Source of the DNA: Sphingobium sp. TKS
GTDB taxonomy: Bacteria; Pseudomonadota; Alphaproteobacteria; Sphingomonadales; Sphingomonadaceae
NCBI RefSeq assembly: GCF_001563265.1
Contig: NZ_CP005083.1
Coordinates: 3,909,001 to 3,973,000 of the forward strand
Direction: 5' to 3'
DNA length: 64,000 bases
Positions within the stretch are counted from its first letter, which is position 1. Every line of letters starts with the position of its first letter. The position numbers and the translations under genes are program-made. Of the stretch, positions 1 to 8,591 are shown piece by piece. The notes under the pieces are model-generated. The model was not told the DNA's origin. It did not search any database and saw nothing but the letters and a program-made list of their open reading frames with translations.

Positions 1-1264
1 CCGCTCAATTGCTCAATGCCCTTGGCGAGGATGCGGGTCTGGCAGATCCGGGCGCTGCCGGCATCGGCCGCGCCGGCGGCGGTCACGCCACGTTCGGCAT
101 TGGACACGGCAAAATCTATGCTACGCGTGAGGTCGTTGAGCATCTGGTATGCGAGCGTCAACGCGACCAGTTCGTCGGTATCGCCGATCACGCTCTCGAC
201 CAGCCCCTGGCGCACGCCCCATTCCAGAAGACGATAGACGGGGAGGGTGCGCACATTGGCGACGAACTGGCGTTCCTCCGCCGTCAGCGCGGCGCGCGTG
301 CGGATCTTGATCGCGATCGACTCCATCCGGCCGCGCGCGAGCACCAGCGCGCCCTTGCCGCTGCCGTCGGTCGAGCAGTCGGCCGAGGTCGGCGGCACCG
401 CGATCGCGCGGGTCTGGACCTTGCCGGTCAGGAAATCATCGACGCTCTCGGTGTCCTGCCGCGCGCAGGCGGGGATAGCCGTGAACAGCGGTACCTTGTC
501 CGCCGGGTCCCAGCGCATATAGACGTCGCCGACGCGGGCGCGCATGACGCCGGCCCAGTCGGACGCGCCGACACGCGCGGCGGCATGGGCGAGGAGCGAG
601 CCGGTCTTGAAGATGTCGGTGACCTCGGCCGGGCAGTTTTCCAGCGCGTCGCGCAGATCCTCGGTCGGATTGCCCTGGTTCGCCTGAATCTTTTCGCGGC
701 TCTGCTGATAGCTCTTGGAGAAGCCCTCGCGGACGCTCTTGTAGCCGGTCATCTCTTCGATGATGCCCGACATATTGTCGTCGCCCCGGGCGATCTGGAC
801 CATGCGGTTGGCGAGCCGGCAATCGTTGACCTGGATCGAGTTGAGGAAGTTGGTCGCCGCCTCCATCTTCGAGATGATGTTGCCCATTTTTTCATCGAGG
901 GTTTCCAGCAGGTACTGGAAAGCGACCGCCGGGGCGGCCTGAAGGATGCTTTCGAGCTTCTGGACGAGATAGTCGGGATCGAGGAACGACATGCCGCCCA
1001 AAAACATGTCGATTCCCCCGCAGCCCGCGCGGACCTTGGGCAGCGTGACCGACATGAGATAGTCGTTATGGACATCGATCCGGCCCGACATGCCGCCCGC
1101 GGTGATATAGCCGCGGGTCTGGTCCTCGAACGAGCCGGGGCTGGTATAGGTCACATTGTCGAACCAGCTTTCGGCCCAGCTTTGCGCACAAGCCGGTGTG
1201 GCGAAGGCAACGCAAGCCAGCAGGGGCAAGGCGAGCAGGGTCAGGCGGCGGCGCGGGTTTGCCA
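1..1264 (-). CDS. traH: F-type conjugation protein TraH (C-terminus cut by window edge)
   Basis: TraH is a periplasmic/outer-membrane protein needed for F-type pilus assembly. The reading frame starts at ATG 1264 with a signal peptide (MANPRRRLTLLALPLLACVA, then AFATPACA before QSWAES) and stays open to the left edge, about 421 residues. The family motif GCGGIDMFLGGMSFLD is present at about residues 82-97, and the C-terminal half carries scattered cysteines, as usual for TraH. F TraH is about 458 residues, so only a short tail is missing. It lies 46 bases after the TrbB-like gene, the same order as in F (traF, trbB, traH). No strong ribosome site is seen at this start. Confidence 0.9.
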
Positions 1265-1310
1265 TGGCGGGCAGCTTTCGTTTGCGCGGGCAAGGGTCTG
1301 GCTCCCCATG

Positions 1311-1895
1311 TCAGTTCCTTGCTCGGTTGGAGGATGGAGGCGTGGGCGCGGCCACGATTCCGGTGAACTTCGCCATGCCGCGCACGCCGACAGCGGGCTT
1401 CACCCCGGTCAGCATCTTGGCGGCGAGGTAGAGATTGCGCGCGAGGTTGGGCGCGTGATCGGTGCCGATCGCGACGGGAATGATGCGATTGGAATCGGCG
1501 ACAGGGCGGACCCAGGCGACCGGATGCCCGACCCATGGCAGACCGAGGCGCCCGGAGCGCAGCATCGCTTCCTGGCTGCCGATCGTGCGGACCTTCCAGC
1601 CATAGCGTTGCCCCAATGTGCCGAGCCGCGCCCAGAGATCGGCGCAGGGGATGCAGCCGGGCGCCGTGCTCATCTCGACGATGAACGCGGGGGCCTGGCC
1701 TTTCATGGTTTCGGCGAAGTCGGGCGGCCAGTCGCGCGTCACCGGAACGCGGGCGAGCCATTGGCGCATCTTCGCGTCGGTGGCGACCGGGTGGATCGCC
1801 GCGCGCATCGCCTGTTCGTGCGTCGGCGCCTGCGCGTGCGCGGATCCATTGGCCATGAGCATCGCCGTAAGCAGGATGGGGGCAAAGCGGATCAT
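1311..1895 (-). CDS. Periplasmic thioredoxin-fold protein, TrbB-like
   Basis: A 194-residue protein with a signal peptide (MIRFAPILLTAMLMANGSAHA) followed by a thioredoxin-like segment containing the CxxC motif GCIPCADLW near residue 69. It should act in the periplasm on disulfides of the cysteine-rich TraH, TraU and TraN proteins. Its place between traF and traH is where F carries the DsbC-like trbB, but overall likeness to TrbB cannot be confirmed by eye. The ATG overlaps the stop of traF as ATGA, so translation is probably coupled. Confidence 0.7.
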   Translation of the reverse strand: MIRFAPILLTAMLMANGSAHAQAPTHEQAMRAAIHPVATDAKMRQWLARVPVTRDWPPDFAETMKGQAPAFIVEMSTAPGCIPCADLWARLGTLGQRYGWKVRTIGSQEAMLRSGRLGLPWVGHPVAWVRPVADSNRIIPVAIGTDHAPNLARNLYLAAKMLTGVKPAVGVRGMAKFTGIVAAPTPPSSNRARN

Positions 1896-2764
1896 GGCCG
1901 GGGTCCCATCCGAACGTCCACCAGATCGCCGCCCAGGACGCGCGGATCGGTGGCGGAGACCGGGCCGTTGGCGAGCGCGTCGAAGAACCCGTCTTCCTCG
2001 CCCGCGCCGGTCAGGAACTGTTCGGGCCGGATATCGCCCGCGAGCAGCCGGACCGCCTGGTAGGCCATCTGGATGAGGTTGGGATAGGCCTCGACCCCGC
2101 TGGCGATCACCATGCGCTGCTGGCTGCCCCGCCGGATCACCATCGTCGTGGGCGTGACCTCGACCCCGAAGCGCTGCGCGAGTTCCGGCTTGCGGTCGAT
2201 GTCCTGAAGTGTGACCTGCCAGCCCATCTCGTCCTGGAAGCGCTGGACGATCGGCCACTGGACGCGGCAGTAGCCGCAGGTCGAACGCGAGAACATGACC
2301 AGCGCGAATTCATTGGCGCGGCTACGCAGATACTGGCGGCGGACCTGATCCTTCTGAGCGGAGAGTTGGTCACGCGCCTCGCCGACCATCGGATTGGCGG
2401 ACTTGGCGTTGAGTTCGGGATTTTGCAGCATGGCGATCTGCGTGACACCGGCGAAGGCTCGGGCCTTGCGCCGGGCGAAGTCCTGCAGACGCCAGAAATC
2501 CGCGACCGCATCGACGGTGAGCACGGTCGCCGCGTAGTCGCGCTGTTCCTCGATCAGCTTCCTGATCTTCGGCGGCGTCCAGGTGGCCAGTTCGACCATC
2601 GGCGGGATCACCGGCTTTTTGAGAGCGTCGGGATCGGCATCCTCTTCCGTGGGTTTGGGCGGCGCCTGATACCACCAGTAGCCGGTGCGTTGCTCGCCGG
2701 TCTGCGCATGGACAGGCAGGATCGGCAGGAGCACCGCCACGATGAGGAGGGCGAGGCGGATCAC
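1892..2764 (-). CDS. traF: F-type conjugation protein TraF
   Basis: TraF is a periplasmic thioredoxin-fold protein required for F-pilus assembly. This 290-residue product has a signal peptide (MIRLALLIVAVLLPILPVHA), a tryptophan/tyrosine-rich start (GYWWYQAPP) typical of TraF, and a C-terminal thioredoxin domain. Unlike F TraF it keeps the active-site motif STCGYCRVQWP near residue 164, so it is likely redox-active. The start is a GTG at 2764 that overlaps the stop of the peptidase gene (GTGA). The longer in-frame extension upstream lies inside that gene and was discarded. Confidence 0.9.
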   Translation of the reverse strand: MIRLALLIVAVLLPILPVHAQTGEQRTGYWWYQAPPKPTEEDADPDALKKPVIPPMVELATWTPPKIRKLIEEQRDYAATVLTVDAVADFWRLQDFARRKARAFAGVTQIAMLQNPELNAKSANPMVGEARDQLSAQKDQVRRQYLRSRANEFALVMFSRSTCGYCRVQWPIVQRFQDEMGWQVTLQDIDRKPELAQRFGVEVTPTTMVIRRGSQQRMVIASGVEAYPNLIQMAYQAVRLLAGDIRPEQFLTGAGEEDGFFDALANGPVSATDPRVLGGDLVDVRMGPRP

Positions 2765-3372
2765 AGCAGCTTCTCCATGCGCTTCAGCCGCTCGATCTCG
2801 ACCGGGCCGTAGTAGCGGCTGTCGAACCCGCTGGCGTGCGACGAGCCGACATAGATCATGCCCGGCGGGATCGTTCCGATCATCGGACGCCAATGGTCGA
2901 GCTTCTGCCCATTGTGCCCATAAGGCTTGCTGATCCCGAGCAGCTTGCCGTTGCAATAGTACCAGCCATCCCATTCGCCGGGATGTATGGGGCCAGATGC
3001 AGACGACGGCTTCTCGATCCAGTCGATGCGGTCGCCCGGCAGGCACAGCGCCATCTTGGTAACATCGACCGGCTTGGGACCGGCGAGCGGATGCGACAGG
3101 GTAAACGATACGAAATCGCCGCGATGGATCGGCCCCGGCGCCTTGCGGACGAGCCAGGCGTCGATCGACGGGCTCATCACGATCGTCGCCTGGGGAATGG
3201 CCCACCACGTCAGCAGGCCCACCGGCAGGACGATGCCGAACGCCTTCCACAACTGTTCGGGTCGGGGTGGCTGGCCGAGCCCCGAACTGCCGAGCGCGAC
3301 CGCGGCCTTGAGCGGCAGCAGCTTCAGTTCGGCCCAGCCGGATCTAGCGGCCCTGAAGGCGAGTCTGAGCAT
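2761..3372 (-). CDS. S26-family (TraF/LepB-like) conjugative signal peptidase
   Basis: A 203-residue membrane protein with one hydrophobic segment (about residues 44-60) followed by a signal-peptidase-like domain. The presumed catalytic serine is Ser69 in MSPSID, and the lysine is Lys106 in VTKMALCLPGDRI, which matches the box D pattern K-x5-PGD. Such peptidases (TraF of IncP, TrhF of IncH) process pilin in some conjugation systems; F itself relies on host LepB. ATG 3372 is preceded by a strong AGGAGG site. It overlaps the end of trbC by 29 bases and couples to traF downstream. It is not the thioredoxin-type TraF despite the shared name. Confidence 0.82.
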   Translation of the reverse strand: MLRLAFRAARSGWAELKLLPLKAAVALGSSGLGQPPRPEQLWKAFGIVLPVGLLTWWAIPQATIVMSPSIDAWLVRKAPGPIHRGDFVSFTLSHPLAGPKPVDVTKMALCLPGDRIDWIEKPSSASGPIHPGEWDGWYYCNGKLLGISKPYGHNGQKLDHWRPMIGTIPPGMIYVGSSHASGFDSRYYGPVEIERLKRMEKLL

Positions 3373-4225
3373 CGCGCACCTCCTGCTTGCCGCCGAGGCG
3401 GGCATATTCTTCGAGCAATCCTGAAAGTGCGGCGTCGCCGTAGATGACATGCGCGGCGCGCGGGGCATCATCCTCGCGCTCGCAATAGGGCAGCGCCGGA
3501 TCGCCGGGCACCATGGCGAGTGCGGGGACGCGGGTGACGCCGTGCTGGCGGAAAATGAGCGGATCGACGATCAACTGCACGTCGCGCATCGCGCAGGCCG
3601 GGCCTTCGCATCCCGGATCATGGCGCAGGATTTCCGCGGAGAGTTTCGCCATCGGCGCGACCTTCGTGAGCCCGCCGGGCATCCCGCGAAAGGCCAGCAC
3701 GCCGCCGACCCGTTCGAGCTGCCCGGCATAGATGCGCAATGTCGTCACCGGCATCGAGGACGAGACGAACAGCACCGGCACCCAGCCTTTGGTTTCGGGA
3801 GGCGTGGTGATGCCGGCTACGGCCTGCATGTCGGGCGCATCGAGACCGAGCGCCTGGCCGAGCCGTCTGGCCATGGCGTCGTGCTCGGCGGCCATGGCCT
3901 CCTTGCCGTTGTCGAGCGCGGTTCGCGCCCGCGCATCCATCGCCGGCGACGGAGCGCGCTTGCGCAGCCCCTCGAAAGCGCGGCGGCGGGTCTCGTCCGA
4001 TGGCGTCGGCAGCGCGGTCGGACCGCGCATTTCCGCTTCGGCCTTGCGCGCGGCGGTGGCGCGTTCGAGCCGGTCCATCGCCGTGTCGCCTTGCTCTTGC
4101 GCGCGCTCCCTCGCGCTTACCGGCGGAGCGGTGTCCTGCGCTGGCGCGGAGGTGGAGAGGAAAGCGATACCGGCCAGCGCGAGCGAGACGCGCGCGTTAT
4201 TGGCCGATGACCTGCATATAGGCAT
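3344..4225 (-). CDS. trbC: F-type pilus assembly protein TrbC
   Basis: TrbC is a periplasmic pilus-assembly protein with a thioredoxin-like fold. The 293-residue product has a signal peptide ending near STSAPAQ, a charged helical stretch rich in Arg, Glu and Ala (residues 35-125), and a C-terminal domain containing the family signature FVSSSMPVTTLRIYA and the later segment VDPLIFRQHGVTRVPALAM. The CxxC motif is absent, as in the family. ATG 4225 has AAGGA ten bases upstream and overlaps the end of the second traN gene by 29 bases. In F, trbC lies before traN; here it lies after. Confidence 0.88.
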   Translation of the reverse strand: MPICRSSANNARVSLALAGIAFLSTSAPAQDTAPPVSARERAQEQGDTAMDRLERATAARKAEAEMRGPTALPTPSDETRRRAFEGLRKRAPSPAMDARARTALDNGKEAMAAEHDAMARRLGQALGLDAPDMQAVAGITTPPETKGWVPVLFVSSSMPVTTLRIYAGQLERVGGVLAFRGMPGGLTKVAPMAKLSAEILRHDPGCEGPACAMRDVQLIVDPLIFRQHGVTRVPALAMVPGDPALPYCEREDDAPRAAHVIYGDAALSGLLEEYARLGGKQEVRDAQTRLQGR

Positions 4226-5315
4226 CGATCTTGTCCTTCATGTCGATCTGGATGTCGGCCTGGGCGCGGGCCTCGATTTCGGAATAATATTCGGAGAGGT
4301 CCATCTTGCTGAAATCCAGCGCCTGGAATTCCTCGGGGGTGAATCCGCGGCAATAGGGGTTCTTCGGCGTGCCCCAGCCAAGGCCGTTGAAGCTCTTGAG
4401 CTGCGGGCGACCCTGTTCCTGGATGATGCGGCCAAGCTTGGTGTTGAAGCAGCAGTGGCCCTTGGATTTCTGCACGCAGATGCCGAGGATCTTCGAGGAG
4501 CAATACGTCCCGACCTCGTGGCACATGCCCGACCCGCGCAGCATGCCCACTTCCATGTCCTGCTGGTCACAGCCGGACAGGAGGAAATCCATCATGAAAT
4601 TGATCGCGAGACTGATGGCGATCGAGGTCGGATCGATCCCGGCGATGATCGCGTTCGCGCCGGAGCTCGCGGCCTGGCCGGCGGTCGCGCCCGCCTTGAA
4701 CGCGCCATAGGCGGCCTTCATGCCGGTGAAGACGCCTTTCGCCACCGCGATCTTAGTGCCGATCGACGAGATGGACGAGCCCATCCCGTCCTTGACGATC
4801 TTGCCTTTGTCCTTGCAGCAGTTCGAGAAGGTGGTCTTGAGACCCGCTGGGCGGCAGCGCACCGCGCGTCCCGCGAATATCTCGATATTGCCGAGGCAAT
4901 GCCCTTCGGCATCGACTTCGCCATCGGCAGGCGCGCCGGGATCGTCGACGATGGGATCGTCCTCAATTCCGGTGCCGTCGCTGCCGGTGCAGGCATTGGG
5001 CGAGCACATCGGCGTGCCGCCGCCGACCGGCGTCAGGCATGAGTGCTGGCTGCCGAGCGGGCAGCTATACGCGCCCTCGGCATCGGCCACGCACATCACT
5101 TGCTGGATCGGGCAGAGCCATTCTTCATCCGCCATGATCGTGCAGTTCGCGACCTCGCCAGGATCACCGGCATCGCCGTTGCCATCGAGATCGACCGCGC
5201 AGACCGGGAGCGTTTGCGCTTGCGCTGGCGTGACATGCCCCGCGAGCAGCAAGCCGTACAGGCCGAGCGCAAGCAGCTGTGCGCGCTTCCGCCAGGGAAG
5301 GAGGCGCCCGATCAT
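4197..5315 (-). CDS. traN: TraN-like mating-pair stabilization protein, second gene (C-terminal type)
   Basis: TraN is an outer-membrane, cysteine-rich protein that stabilizes mating pairs. This 372-residue product has its own signal peptide (GLYGLLLAGHVTPAQAQ) and more than 20 cysteines. It contains segments typical of the TraN C-terminus: FSNCCKDKGKIVKDGM, DFLLSGCDQQDMEVGMLRGS, CSSKILGICVQKSKGHCCFN, and LGRIIQEQGRPQL. Just after the signal peptide is a calcium-loop-like run, DLDGNGDAGDPGE. The ATG overlaps the preceding traN-like gene as ATGA. Separate signal peptides argue that the pair is two genes by design and not a frameshift. Confidence 0.85.
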   Translation of the reverse strand: MIGRLLPWRKRAQLLALGLYGLLLAGHVTPAQAQTLPVCAVDLDGNGDAGDPGEVANCTIMADEEWLCPIQQVMCVADAEGAYSCPLGSQHSCLTPVGGGTPMCSPNACTGSDGTGIEDDPIVDDPGAPADGEVDAEGHCLGNIEIFAGRAVRCRPAGLKTTFSNCCKDKGKIVKDGMGSSISSIGTKIAVAKGVFTGMKAAYGAFKAGATAGQAASSGANAIIAGIDPTSIAISLAINFMMDFLLSGCDQQDMEVGMLRGSGMCHEVGTYCSSKILGICVQKSKGHCCFNTKLGRIIQEQGRPQLKSFNGLGWGTPKNPYCRGFTPEEFQALDFSKMDLSEYYSEIEARAQADIQIDMKDKIDAYMQVIGQ

Positions 5316-7255
5316 CGGACTTCCCCCGTGCAGACCATGTCGGCCCCACCGAGGCGGACGGTCTGCATCATGACGACGGCTTCGGGAAAATCGTCGAGGC
5401 AGCCGCAGGCCGAGACGATTTCCTCGCCCGGACCCACAGGGCAGACATCGCCGCCGCCTGCCGCCGTGCAGGCATGGTAGAAGGTGTCCCACCCGACAGG
5501 CGCATTCTGTTTCGTGCCGACCACTCCGTCGAGGGTAGCCGCCGTATTGCGCGCGGGCGCGCGGGTCTTGCAGACCGGCTCGCAGGCCGGAACCGAGCCG
5601 CGATCGGGCAGCGCGAAGGGCCGTGACGCGGTGGCATAACCCCCGTCCGAGGTCCTCGTCCGGTCGGCCAGCATGGTCTCGGTCGAATGGTCGATGATAT
5701 AGGCGCCGCGGCTCAGATCAGGTTCCGGCATCGATCCGGTATCGACGGTACAACGATAACGGCGCTGACGCTCGAACCATGGCCGCGCGAGACGGAGCGA
5801 GCAGGCGCCGCTCTCGAACAGGCGTGCCTGGGGGAGGGGTGTAAGGCCGGTGCCGACGCCGTTGCGGAACGTCTCGACGCCATCGACGCTTTCGTCATGA
5901 AGCGCGCAATTGACGTCGCCGGCATAGCCCGCGCACAGGTCGACGATCCGCTCGGTCGGGTTGCAACTGAGGTCGAGCATTGCATCGAACTGCGCGAAGG
6001 CCTCTCCTTCACCGCCGACCGCGATGCGCATGGAAATGACATGCTCGCCGCGGGTCAGCCACGGCTTGAGGTCGAGATTGGGATAGGCATGCCAGGTCCG
6101 TTTCCGCTCGCACTTGCCGGGCGGCAGGCCGGTCCCGGTCCAGTTCGCCGGATTGGACAGCACGAGCTCGCCGTCGATGCGAAGCTGGAGCCAGTCGTCG
6201 AAGAAATAGTGCGAGAGCCGGAACTGCGCGAGGCGATCGGGATCATCGATCCGCAGCCGCATGGAAAACTCGAAGATGCGGCAGCTCCCGCCTCGCAGGC
6301 TGTCGTCGCGCGGCGAGCCCATCTGCAATGTGAGCTGATCGGGTGCGGGCGCATAGATCGCATAGGCGCCGCCGAGATGCGCGATCACATCGTCCGCCTT
6401 GACGGCGTTCAACGACACCTCCCGCGTGATCGTGCAGGACCGGATCTGCTCGGCCTTGCCGACGCCGGCGGGCGAGCCCTTGAGCGCCTGGAAGATGCTG
6501 TTCGATGCGGCGACGCTCGCGGCATCGCCCTGGATCGTGGCGGGACTGGCGCGATAGGCCGTCTGCGGGAGCGCGGGGTTGGGCGAGCAGGCCGTGCTTT
6601 GGGCGCCAGTGTAACGGATGGCCGGGCCGTCGATCACCGCCTGCGCGACGCCGACGCGCGGATCGGCCGTGGTGAGCGCGCCGATGACGCCGCCGCCCAG
6701 GTCTTTCAGCACCGAGGCCATATTGCCCCAGACGAGGTTGCTGCCGCAGCTGTTGTTGATGCAGTAGCAACCGGCGAGATCGGTCAGGTCGACTTGCGCG
6801 AGCTTGAGATCGCCGCCTGACGCAACATCCCATTTGAAGCTCTTGCACTGGTTCCAGGTGCCCGGCTGACAGGAGACGACGCCATTGGCGCAAATGCCCG
6901 ATACCGGCACCGGCAGGGTCAATGTCTGGTCGACCGTGCCGTCGAGATCCTTGTCGCGCGATATCCGCAGCGTGCCGATATCGCCGGTCGCCGCCGGCTG
7001 CGCGATCAGTTCGAGCAGCGTCGCCGTCTTCTGGCACGCTATATTGGGGTTGAACGTCCGGCTGTTGTCGACTGTCGAGATCGGTTGTCCGGCAAGCCCC
7101 GGCGTCAGATAATTCTGCTGGATCGCATCGCTGTCCGAGGTCTTCGCGCGGGATGCTTCGGCGGCGGCGCGGGCGCGGTCCTCGACCGTCTGGGCCGAGA
7201 GCGGCGCCGGCGCCAGAGCGCTGGCCGCGAGGAGGAGGATGCCGCGCTTCACCAT
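5312..7255 (-). CDS. traN: TraN-like mating-pair stabilization protein, first gene (N-terminal type)
   Basis: A 647-residue secreted protein with signal peptide MVKRGILLLAASALAPAPLS. It is cysteine-rich and has a calcium-loop-like motif (DKDLDGTVD, about residue 101). A central stretch (about residues 320-430), containing RLSHYFFDDWLQLRIDGELV, looks like a beta-sandwich adhesion domain of the kind seen in large TraN/TrhN proteins. With the following 372-residue gene it makes up what other systems encode as one TraN of 600-1,000 residues. Its likely role is contact with the recipient surface. It starts inside the end of the small 109-aa gene (7-base overlap). Confidence 0.75.
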   Translation of the reverse strand: MVKRGILLLAASALAPAPLSAQTVEDRARAAAEASRAKTSDSDAIQQNYLTPGLAGQPISTVDNSRTFNPNIACQKTATLLELIAQPAATGDIGTLRISRDKDLDGTVDQTLTLPVPVSGICANGVVSCQPGTWNQCKSFKWDVASGGDLKLAQVDLTDLAGCYCINNSCGSNLVWGNMASVLKDLGGGVIGALTTADPRVGVAQAVIDGPAIRYTGAQSTACSPNPALPQTAYRASPATIQGDAASVAASNSIFQALKGSPAGVGKAEQIRSCTITREVSLNAVKADDVIAHLGGAYAIYAPAPDQLTLQMGSPRDDSLRGGSCRIFEFSMRLRIDDPDRLAQFRLSHYFFDDWLQLRIDGELVLSNPANWTGTGLPPGKCERKRTWHAYPNLDLKPWLTRGEHVISMRIAVGGEGEAFAQFDAMLDLSCNPTERIVDLCAGYAGDVNCALHDESVDGVETFRNGVGTGLTPLPQARLFESGACSLRLARPWFERQRRYRCTVDTGSMPEPDLSRGAYIIDHSTETMLADRTRTSDGGYATASRPFALPDRGSVPACEPVCKTRAPARNTAATLDGVVGTKQNAPVGWDTFYHACTAAGGGDVCPVGPGEEIVSACGCLDDFPEAVVMMQTVRLGGADMVCTGEVR

Positions 7256-7578
7256 GGCGTCCTCGCGCGGGTGGTTCGCGAGCCATGGGCGAAGCGCAGC
7301 ACGTCTCCCGCCCGGAACGCGCTGGATCCGGGCGAGAGTATCCTGAAGACGGCCTGTCCCTCAAAAATGGTCAGCGCGGCCGCCACCGGAGATACGGCGG
7401 GAGGGGGCATTGCCGGCCCCGGCGGGGGGCTTTCGGCCGCGCTGACCGAGGGGGGAGCGGCGGTTGAAAGGCACACCGCCGCTCCTTCCGCGCGCCCGCT
7501 CACGGTGGGGAGCGTTCCGTGACGAGCGGGGCAGCTACCCGCGCGAGACGCACGGTTTGGGGGAAGCGATCTGCTCAT
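7249..7578 (-). CDS. Unknown 109-aa protein between traU and traN
   Basis: I do not recognise this protein. The ATG at 7578 overlaps the traU stop as ATGA, and its end overlaps the traN start by 7 bases, so it fits the coupled operon pattern exactly; that is the main reason to accept it. The N-terminal half is low-complexity and rich in Pro, Ala and Ser, and the C-terminal half (VAAALTIFEGQAVFRILSPG, about residues 66-85) looks folded. There is no clear signal peptide or membrane segment. In this position F carries trbC, but there is no visible likeness. Confidence 0.6.
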   Translation of the reverse strand: MSRSLPPNRASRAGSCPARHGTLPTVSGRAEGAAVCLSTAAPPSVSAAESPPPGPAMPPPAVSPVAAALTIFEGQAVFRILSPGSSAFRAGDVLRFAHGSRTTRARTPW

Positions 7579-8591
7579 GGCGTGGAAATCCCCGCGCAGC
7601 AGATCGCCTTCTCGAACAACATGAATTGGGCATTGTCCTTGCCCGGCGCGTGCTTGCCCGATGTCCAGAGCGCGCCGGGACGGCCGATGTTGACGCACTT
7701 GCCGCCCTTGACCGGCTCCATGATCTGCATCTTGTAGCGGCTCTTGGTCCAGATCGGCTGCGGCTTGAACGAGCAGCCGTCCGCCGAGTGGATCGTGAGA
7801 GCGCCCAGCCTGCCCATCATGAACGTCGAGCGCGCGGCGAGACCCGCCCAGGCCTCGACGCTGTCCCCGAAATGGATGTCGCCGGCGACCGGATAGGTCG
7901 CGCCCCAGGAGCCCATGCACCAGAACAGGGGATCGATGACCTTGCCAGCAGCTGCGGCGGCGCTGTCGGCCATACAGGCGAGGCCGGCCGCCGGATTGCC
8001 GAACAGGATGCCTTCGGGCTGGATGATAGCGCCCAATGTGCCCGACTGCCAGGTCGGCAGCACCTCGGTGATCATCGCGACGTCGAAGCCATCATCCTCG
8101 ATGCACGGCAGGTCCGTGAACATGTCGAGCATCTTCCAGACCGGCGAGATGTAATAATGCGCCTGCGCGAACATCTTGCGGGTGTTGGTGCCGTCCGAGA
8201 TCGACGACTGGCTGCCCTGCAATTTCCCACCGGTCGGCATGAGATCGACACCGAGCGCCATCATGCAGCCCGGCTCGGTCACGACATCAACCATGCGATT
8301 GGGTGACCAGAACGAAACCTTGACCCCTAACCAGAAGGTCGCACCCTTGCGGCAGGCGCAGAGCGGTTTGGAGGCCGACTGGGCGTCCAGTTCCTTGTCG
8401 AGCTTATCGTAGGAGCCCACCCGCACGCCCCCGATCGTGATCGGGAAGATGCAGTTCCAGCGCACCTTGGTGATCGGATTGAACACGGTGCCCGCCTCGC
8501 ATTTGGAGGCATGCGCAGGCGTGGCGGGCGCGACGAGCGCCAGAGCGAGGGCCGCCGCGCCGGTGCGCAGCATCGAGATGAGCCGACTCAT
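7575..8591 (-). CDS. traU: F-type conjugation protein TraU
   Basis: TraU is a periplasmic, cysteine-rich protein needed for pilus assembly and DNA transfer. The 338-residue product has a signal peptide ending at PAHA, then KCEAGTVFNPITKVRWNCIF and FPITIGGVRVG, which are family signatures. Other recognisable runs are PLCACRKGATFWLGVKVSFW, MVDVVTEPGCMM and DPLFWCMGSWGATYPVAG. Length agrees with F TraU (330). It starts at ATG 8591, overlapping the traW stop (ATGA), as in the traW-traU pair of F. Confidence 0.95.
   Translation of the reverse strand: MSRLISMLRTGAAALALALVAPATPAHASKCEAGTVFNPITKVRWNCIFPITIGGVRVGSYDKLDKELDAQSASKPLCACRKGATFWLGVKVSFWSPNRMVDVVTEPGCMMALGVDLMPTGGKLQGSQSSISDGTNTRKMFAQAHYYISPVWKMLDMFTDLPCIEDDGFDVAMITEVLPTWQSGTLGAIIQPEGILFGNPAAGLACMADSAAAAAGKVIDPLFWCMGSWGATYPVAGDIHFGDSVEAWAGLAARSTFMMGRLGALTIHSADGCSFKPQPIWTKSRYKMQIMEPVKGGKCVNIGRPGALWTSGKHAPGKDNAQFMLFEKAICCAGISTP

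Noticed and set aside
9-2063. A 684-codon open frame on the plus strand at the left edge
   Set aside because: It is the mirror of traH, trbB-like and traF codons in GC-rich DNA: Arg/Gly/His-rich, no domain, and it crosses three well-supported genes.
1892-3250. A 452-codon version of traF starting at 3250
   Set aside because: The extra N-terminus lies wholly inside the peptidase gene; the GTG at 2764 overlaps that gene's stop and begins a signal peptide.
4197-7255. Frameshift in a single traN gene
   Set aside because: Both parts begin with good signal peptides and the ATGA junction matches the other junctions of the operon, so a true two-gene arrangement is more likely.
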